Origin: Aromatoleum aromaticum EbN1
Lineage (GTDB): Bacteria; Pseudomonadota; Gammaproteobacteria; Burkholderiales; Rhodocyclaceae
Assembly (NCBI RefSeq): GCF_000025965.1
Contig: NC_006513.1
Span: 1,364,001-1,428,000, forward strand
DNA: 64,000 nt
Reading direction: 5' to 3'
The notes under the pieces were generated by a model. It saw nothing but the letters and a program-made list of their open reading frames with translations, was not told the DNA's origin and searched no databases. Numbering within the stretch: the stretch's first letter is position 1; every line of letters starts with the position of its first letter. The position numbers and the translations under genes are program-made. This document shows positions 59,016 to 64,000 of this stretch, piece after piece.

Positions 59016-60830
59016 CTATGCGGAATCGGCAGCGGGAGATAGCGACAGGTAAGGGTTGTGCGGCGGCATATCGGTGAACAGGACTCGCGGGTCTTCCAGC
59101 AGGTAGCCGTGAAGTCTCCGCGACTTCCGAGGCCCCGTGACTGTGCAGGTCCAGATGTTCAGACCGTTTCGCTGCTTGCGATGCAGTTGCAACTTCTCAA
59201 ACTGTTTCTGCACCCACTGCCAGTCGGCGACCTTGTCTTGCTTCGCAAGTAATGCGGTCTTGGGGTGTTCCTGAGTATAGCGCTGGAACACGCCGGGACT
59301 GACCAGATAGACGGTATCCGCAACCGTATGCACCAACGCCTTGGCGTCATTGATGATGAGCGTGCGCTCTTCTATGCGCCTGCGCAGCCAGGCGACAAAA
59401 TGCTCGCCTGACGGCAATTCCTCCAATTCTGGAATCGACGCAGACGTCGGCGGCATCAAGTCGACCGGAGCCATTGACTCACCGGATTTGAGAGATAGCC
59501 CTTCCACGGTTGGAGGAAACAATTCGATGGCCGACGGGAGGTCAGCCGACATGTCGAGAGTGTCGAGTAGATTCAGGACAGCTTCGACGCCATCACCTAC
59601 TGACTGTGCCGACAAAGGCTCAGATACAGTCGACTCCGGTACGGCGGGCTGGGACTCAGCAATGGGTGGATCCCCCTCTTCCTGCACCACGGTCACCGTG
59701 CCGGCGAACGGTGGGGGCCGCTCATCGCCTTCCCAGATCACGGAGGGCGCAAGACGCAAGAGCGTGAAGGCATGGGACCAGCCCGCATCGCTGGTGATGG
59801 CAGCCTTCCAGATAGCCTTTCCGTCTGGCGTCGGTAGTGCAATGCCATGATCCTGAAGCACGTTGAAGACGGCCGTGTTGCTCGACGGGATGCCATCGAT
59901 ACCCTGCGACAACAGATGGGCGCGCAGCTTGTCCGAAACCGTCTTGCTGACCAGCCACAGCGCATCCTGGGTCAACCAACCGTCCGAGGCTTGAGGCTGG
60001 TTCAGCTTGAACTCTTCCTTGAGCAGGTAGCGCAATCCATCAAGGAGCTTCCGCTGAAGCGCATGGCGGGGGGCCGCCAGCGCCTTGGCGGGATCACCCC
60101 CCAGCGCCTGCGCGACCGAGGCCTGGTCGGCCTGCGCGACCAACTCCCCGAGCGTGCCGGCGTGCTCGTACTGGCCGGCCAGCACGTATAGGAGCGCCGA
60201 CCACAGGTCGGGATAGCCACTGAGCCAATCGAAGATCCCAGCGTCGAGCAGTCGGGTGTAGAACAGCCCGGTCGCGGCGCCGTGCAGACGGTACTCGCGC
60301 GCCTTGTGATAGCGAAAGCGGTACGGCTTCCGCAAAGGCCCGTGCCAGGGGTGCCAGCGCGTGCCGTCCTCGTACTCGACGTGCAGGTCCACGGCGATCT
60401 TGCCGATGTCGTGCAGTAGTGCCGCGTAGGCCGTGCCGGCAGTCCACGCCTCAGCCTGAGCCGCCTGTGCCTCAGGACTGGCGCCGGCCGGCAGCAGATG
60501 CGATTGCCGCAGCTTGAGCGCGTAGGCAACAATCTCAAGGCCGTGGTCCAGCATGCCCCCAGGATAGGCATGATGGTGGCTTTCGGAGGCGGGGAACTGC
60601 TGGACCAGCTCGGCGTACCGTTCCAGCGGTGCCAAGTAGAGTGTGGCGAACTGCCGGCGCGATAGGGAGGTGCGCTGCCAAATGTGTTCCAGCAGCTTCT
60701 GCCGCCGCGGCGTAGCCAGCAGCGATGCTGCCGACTCCGGCCCCATCAGCCCTTTGGGGGCTTCGGGAGGTGGTGTGATCGGTGCACCGACAGTCGGCGT
60801 CACCCGTTTCCGCTGGAACAGCGAGAGCAT
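59016..60830 (-). CDS. MobH-type conjugative relaxase (TraI_2 domain) of an integrative conjugative element
   Basis: About 604 residues. The N-terminal TraI_2 domain has the HHH triad (SESHHHAYPGGMLDHGLE, residues 85-87) and the metal-binding HD pair LLHDIGKIAVDLHVEYEDG (140-141), the hallmark of MobH relaxases that nick oriT of ICEclc/PFGI-1/SXT-type elements. The C-terminal third (from about residue 480) holds a TraI_2_C-like winged-helix region (GEHFVAWLRRRIEERTLIINDAKALVHTVADTVYLVSPGVFQRY). The ATG at 60830 (MLSLFQRKR) is preferred; the frame is open to 60965 without a better start. It is the only conjugation gene in the window. Confidence 0.9.
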   Translation of the reverse strand: MLSLFQRKRVTPTVGAPITPPPEAPKGLMGPESAASLLATPRRQKLLEHIWQRTSLSRRQFATLYLAPLERYAELVQQFPASESHHHAYPGGMLDHGLEIVAYALKLRQSHLLPAGASPEAQAAQAEAWTAGTAYAALLHDIGKIAVDLHVEYEDGTRWHPWHGPLRKPYRFRYHKAREYRLHGAATGLFYTRLLDAGIFDWLSGYPDLWSALLYVLAGQYEHAGTLGELVAQADQASVAQALGGDPAKALAAPRHALQRKLLDGLRYLLKEEFKLNQPQASDGWLTQDALWLVSKTVSDKLRAHLLSQGIDGIPSSNTAVFNVLQDHGIALPTPDGKAIWKAAITSDAGWSHAFTLLRLAPSVIWEGDERPPPFAGTVTVVQEEGDPPIAESQPAVPESTVSEPLSAQSVGDGVEAVLNLLDTLDMSADLPSAIELFPPTVEGLSLKSGESMAPVDLMPPTSASIPELEELPSGEHFVAWLRRRIEERTLIINDAKALVHTVADTVYLVSPGVFQRYTQEHPKTALLAKQDKVADWQWVQKQFEKLQLHRKQRNGLNIWTCTVTGPRKSRRLHGYLLEDPRVLFTDMPPHNPYLSLSPAADSA

Positions 60831-61037
60831 GGCGAATCCCGGATAACGGACTGATCGGGGCAGCCTTTTGGCCTTTTCGGGTAGGGCCTTTCCCCTTGAC
60901 CCCGTTACCTTGCCCCTTCCCAGCCCTTTGGCCTTTGTAAGGTGATCTGGATACGTCCTCCACAACCAATGAGGTCTTGGAGCTGCCCTGATTGAAAGCG
61001 AGACTGACCGCAGTCATAGACCTCGCCCCAAGCATTT

Positions 61038-61074
61038 TTGACATTGTCTGATTTTTTTTACTACACTCTGACAA
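61038..61074 (+). promoter_or_regulatory. Sigma-70 promoter with flanking inverted repeat for the QueC-like operon
   Basis: TTGACA (61038-61043), an 18-base spacer, and TACACT (61062-61067). TTGTCTGA (61044-61051) and TCTGACAA (61067-61074) form a 7-of-8 inverted repeat around the spacer and -10 region, suitable for an XRE-type repressor such as the product of the third gene. Start codon at 61090. Confidence 0.55.
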
Positions 61075-61089
61075 CACGGAGATCAGGCT

Positions 61090-61659
61090 ATGAGCGATGG
61101 ACCCCATAGAAGTCTGCCGATGCGAAGGCCCTGGAAGGAACTGGCCAAGCGCGGGGATCAGTGCGCCTACGATGCCGAGCAGGTGGCGGAGGCTGCAGCT
61201 GGCGCGCTCGCCAGCGACTTCAAGAACGAGATCAAGTGGTCATTGGTCGATGCTTTGAAGTCCATCTTCACTGGCCGTGACAACTCTCTGGGGCTTCCTG
61301 AAATCGCTCTTCAAGAACTGGAGGACGCGAAGTCCTTGGCCGCAGGCTCGGTTTTTGGAACGAACGCAGTTGCGTGGAGCATTGATCTCATCAACGAAGG
61401 TAGATTTGGTTTGGATGCTTTTCATGAAGCGATTGGCCTTGCAGCCAAGATGCGTGGTTTCGCAAACGTGCGGCAAGTTGAAGAGCATTACCTTCGGGAA
61501 TCGAACCAACGGAGGGCGGATCACGTAAGTGTTCGACTCTCTAGCGCAATTTCTAGCTTCTCGGAAGGCAGGTTGGGCGCCATGCTTGTATCTCCTGAGT
61601 CTGCCGGAGCCCATCGCCCCGAGAAGAGGACCCATCTGGACGAAGGAGTGCCCTTGTGA
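61090..61659 (+). CDS. Protein of unknown function, first gene of the QueC-like operon
   Basis: 189 residues, no family recognised. It is mainly helical-looking and charged: KELAKRGDQCAYDAEQVAEAAAGALASDFKNEIKWSLVDALKSIFTG, then SLAAGSVFGTNAVAWSIDLINEGRFGLDAFHEAIGLAAKMRG. No signal peptide or membrane segment. GGAG lies about 8 bases before the ATG at 61090. Its TGA overlaps the GTG start of the QueC-like gene (GTGA), so the two are translationally coupled and probably act together. Confidence 0.7.
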   Translation: MSDGPHRSLPMRRPWKELAKRGDQCAYDAEQVAEAAAGALASDFKNEIKWSLVDALKSIFTGRDNSLGLPEIALQELEDAKSLAAGSVFGTNAVAWSIDLINEGRFGLDAFHEAIGLAAKMRGFANVRQVEEHYLRESNQRRADHVSVRLSSAISSFSEGRLGAMLVSPESAGAHRPEKRTHLDEGVPL

Positions 61660-63029
61660 CGACTCTATTACCTCTCAAGGAGCTGGCGGTAGATGTGGTC
61701 GAAGCTGGTGCCCGTCGCCGCAAAAGTATGGTGCCCTGCATACTCGGGCAAAACATTGATTTCGACCTTGAAGCTCTTGAGTCCTTCTCGTCGATCAAAT
61801 GGCAAACGACGGTGTACGACGCTCTTGTCGTGGCCGCTGTAGTGGAGTTCTGTGATCGCAGCCTTGCACGCAGTGCCATGAACTGGGGGCGGAAATTCTC
61901 AGTACATATTCCCGTTCATGATCCCGACAAATGGTCAGACAAGACGGTAATCCGGGCGCTAGTGGAGGCATTGAACCTACTGACCGGGGACGACTGGCAC
62001 TTCGAATTCCGCGCCAGAAAAGTGCCGGCGGAACCACCTCAGCAGGATCGTCTGAGGTTCCCCTCCGATGCGGAAGCGATCATTGCCTATAGTGATGGAA
62101 TGGACTCACGCGCGGTTGCCGGGCTTGAAAGCAGCCGCCTTGGCCGCCGATTGGTACGCATGAGGGTGGGAAGCAAGCAACACGACGTTTCAAAAAAGGA
62201 GCGTCTCCGAATCCCTTTCACCGCCCTCCCGTATTCCGTCAAGCTTGAAAATGGCAGGAATGCTGAAAACAGCGCACGTAGCCGGGGATTCAAGTTCAGC
62301 GTGGTATCCACGATGGCAGCCTATTTGATTGATGCTCCATCGGTCATCGTTCCTGAGAGCGGACAGGGAGCACTGGCACCGGTCCTTCTTCCCGTCGGGC
62401 AGGGCTATGAAGACTATCGCAATCACCCCGTCTTCACTGCATTGATGGCACGCTTCTTCAATGCCTTGCTCGGATACAAGATTCAGTACCGATTTCCACG
62501 TTTGTGGATGACGAAGGGTGAGACCCTTCGCGAATTTGTCGATGTCTGCGGTAGTGAGGCGCGCTGGGCAACAACCAGATCGTGCTGGCAACAATCGCGG
62601 CAGGTCGCCGTCTCGGGCGAAAGGCGTCAATGCGGAGTATGTGCAGCTTGCATTCTCCGTCGCCTCAGTGTTCACGCTGCTGGCTTGAACGAACTGCCCA
62701 AGACCTATGTATGGGAATCACTTAAGGCAGCTACGTGGGAGACTGGCGCGGCAAAAGACTTCGCCAGCTTCACGCCGGCCTTGCGCGAATACTCGATCGC
62801 AGGGGTGCTTCACTTTGAGCACCTCGCCTCGCTTCGTGGAGCCGTGCAGTATGAACTGATCAAGCGTCGAACGACGAACGAGCTGGCGCGCGCTCTGTCA
62901 GAACCGCCGGCAGTCGTGGCGCAGAACCTTGACCGGCTTTTGCAGCAACACACCAATGAATGGTCTGCATTCACGAACGATCTTGGGTCAGGGTCGTTTG
63001 TGAGGCAATGGATAGATGACGCATCATGA
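61656..63029 (+). CDS. QueC-like PP-loop ATPase with N-terminal extension (QatC-like)
   Basis: 457 residues. A PP-loop of the 7-cyano-7-deazaguanine synthase type sits in the middle, at 146-151 (AYSDGMDSRAV), with Asp in place of the usual second Gly of SGGxDS. A QueC-like zinc site is kept: Cys310, then Cys326, Cys329 and Cys332 (RQCGVCAACILRR). About 140 N-terminal residues precede the PP-loop, unlike housekeeping QueC (about 230 residues in total) but similar to defence-associated QueC homologues (Qat, some CBASS). The start is GTG 61656 with AAGGAG upstream, overlapping the previous stop. The next gene overlaps its stop (ATGA). Enzymatic product and target unknown. Confidence 0.82.
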   Translation: MTTLLPLKELAVDVVEAGARRRKSMVPCILGQNIDFDLEALESFSSIKWQTTVYDALVVAAVVEFCDRSLARSAMNWGRKFSVHIPVHDPDKWSDKTVIRALVEALNLLTGDDWHFEFRARKVPAEPPQQDRLRFPSDAEAIIAYSDGMDSRAVAGLESSRLGRRLVRMRVGSKQHDVSKKERLRIPFTALPYSVKLENGRNAENSARSRGFKFSVVSTMAAYLIDAPSVIVPESGQGALAPVLLPVGQGYEDYRNHPVFTALMARFFNALLGYKIQYRFPRLWMTKGETLREFVDVCGSEARWATTRSCWQQSRQVAVSGERRQCGVCAACILRRLSVHAAGLNELPKTYVWESLKAATWETGAAKDFASFTPALREYSIAGVLHFEHLASLRGAVQYELIKRRTTNELARALSEPPAVVAQNLDRLLQQHTNEWSAFTNDLGSGSFVRQWIDDAS

Positions 63030-64000
63030 CCACGCCAAACTATGAGTTAAGTCCAGTCGAGCTGGGCGAAAGATTGAAGATTGCGCGGGAGACTGCCAAC
63101 ATTACCCAAGACGCTGCTGCCAAGGCGGCAGGCATCGCTCGTACTACGCTTGTCTCCATTGAGAAGGGGCAACGTACCGCTCGGCTCGATGAGATCCAAG
63201 CACTGAGCCGTTTTTACGGTGTATCCGCCAATTCCTTACTGCGCAGAGAGGCCGTTCATGTTGACCTGGTTCCTCGCTTCAGGTCACTTCCGGAAACTGG
63301 TGGCGCAGGTATCGAGCATGCTGCGAGGGTGCTGAATGATCTTGTCAGGGTCGAAGTAGAACTCGAGAACATTCTGGGTATTCACAAGCCGTATAACTAT
63401 CCCGCGGAGAAAACTATCCTGCCGGGCGACGTCCGCAAGCAAGCAGAACAAGATGCGCAGAGCTTACGGAATTGGTTAGGGATCGGAGAAGGGCCTATTC
63501 AGGACTTGTTTGCCCTCCTTGAGCTACAGCTTGGCGTGCGGGTCTATGCTCGGAAGCTGGATGCCAAGGTCTCTGGGCTATTCGCCTACGATGAAGCGGT
63601 TGGTGCTTGCATCCTTATCAATGCAGGCCATCGAGAGGACCGTCGGACCTTGACCGGCGCTCATGAACTTGGCCACTTCATTGCAACGCGACGCCGGCCA
63701 GAGATCTATCAAGACGAGAAGTACGAAAACTCTCGTGAGGAGCGCTATGCGAATGCGTTTGCAAGTGCGTTCCTTATGCCGGCTCGCGCCGTCATGGAAA
63801 AGTTCAAGGAGCTGACCATTGGCTCAACCCATTTGACGCGCAGGCATATCATTTTGCTGGCTCACTTCTTTGGCGTATCCCGCCAAGCAACGGTTCTACG
63901 GCTTGAAGAACTTGGCCTGACGAAGAAGGGAACCTGGGATTGGTTCATGGACAATGGAGGTATCACCGACGAACAAGTTCGCCAAGTTATTGGCCCAGCA
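63026..64000 (+). CDS. XRE HTH / ImmA-IrrE metallopeptidase fusion (partial, runs off the window)
   Basis: 325 codons are visible with no stop. Residues about 10-72 are an XRE HTH (LGERLKIARETANITQDAAAKAAGIARTTLVSIEKGQR). From about residue 130 an ImmA/IrrE peptidase domain follows with the zinc motif HELGHF (213-218) and EERYANAFASAFLMP containing the downstream Glu. Such fusions cleave or control repressors in response to stress or phage signals. The ATG at 63026 overlaps the QueC-like stop (ATGA), so it is the third gene of the operon and could repress the promoter at 61038-61074. Confidence 0.9.
   Translation, partial: MTTPNYELSPVELGERLKIARETANITQDAAAKAAGIARTTLVSIEKGQRTARLDEIQALSRFYGVSANSLLRREAVHVDLVPRFRSLPETGGAGIEHAARVLNDLVRVEVELENILGIHKPYNYPAEKTILPGDVRKQAEQDAQSLRNWLGIGEGPIQDLFALLELQLGVRVYARKLDAKVSGLFAYDEAVGACILINAGHREDRRTLTGAHELGHFIATRRRPEIYQDEKYENSREERYANAFASAFLMPARAVMEKFKELTIGSTHLTRRHIILLAHFFGVSRQATVLRLEELGLTKKGTWDWFMDNGGITDEQVRQVIGPA

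Overview
The window looks like chromosomal DNA of a denitrifying, aromatic-degrading betaproteobacterium of the Azoarcus/Aromatoleum group (Rhodocyclales). The main reason is a complete anaerobic ethylbenzene and acetophenone gene set: a type II molybdenum hydroxylase (ebdABCD), an (S)-1-phenylethanol dehydrogenase whose Ser141/Tyr154/Lys158 numbering matches the enzyme I remember from Aromatoleum aromaticum EbN1, a five-subunit acetophenone carboxylase (apcABCDE) and a benzoylacetate-CoA ligase (bal). The strain name is recall-based inference; no search was run.

Bases 1-19,800 are high-G+C core chromosome. First comes a minus-strand beta-oxidation operon (TetR regulator, fadE, thiolase, fadJ-type multifunctional protein, thioesterase, fadL, and a 3-hydroxyacyl-CoA dehydrogenase cut by the window edge). 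Then follow yicC, a plus-strand run (Ser/Thr kinase, PP2C phosphatase, rph, rdgB, hemW) and a minus-strand run (thiS, thiG, trmB, sppA, lipoprotein). The core ends at a tRNA-Gly(CCC).

From the tRNA 3' end to the right edge the DNA looks like an integrated mobile element of the ICEclc type. It has a 641-residue tyrosine recombinase beside the tRNA, a regulator trio (HTH-less LysR effector domain, small XRE, full LysR), catabolic cargo, and a MobH/TraI_2-type relaxase at 59.0-60.8 kb. The cargo has an ebd half (24.5-48.1 kb, visibly less G+C-rich) and an apc/bal half (48.2-57.3 kb, G+C-rich). The ebd half holds a truncated ETF-QO fragment, a CobW-type GTPase, ped-ebdDCBA, a DUF1329 protein, IS debris, two divergent two-component systems, an SMR transporter, a methyltransferase, and a DUF1302/RND/YCF48-like envelope module.

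Expected flow: ethylbenzene to (S)-1-phenylethanol (EbdABC, periplasm), to acetophenone (Ped), to benzoylacetate (ApcABCDE, ATP and bicarbonate), to benzoylacetyl-CoA (Bal), followed by thiolysis elsewhere. A 33-49 bp motif with the core CGTATTGC lies upstream of ebdA, of the DUF1329 gene and of apcA, so these operons probably share a regulator.

Beyond the relaxase is a tightly overlapping three-gene operon: an unknown 189-residue protein, a QueC-like PP-loop enzyme with an N-terminal extension, and an XRE/ImmA-IrrE metallopeptidase running off the window. It resembles a defence or stress module and is the least explained part of the sequence.
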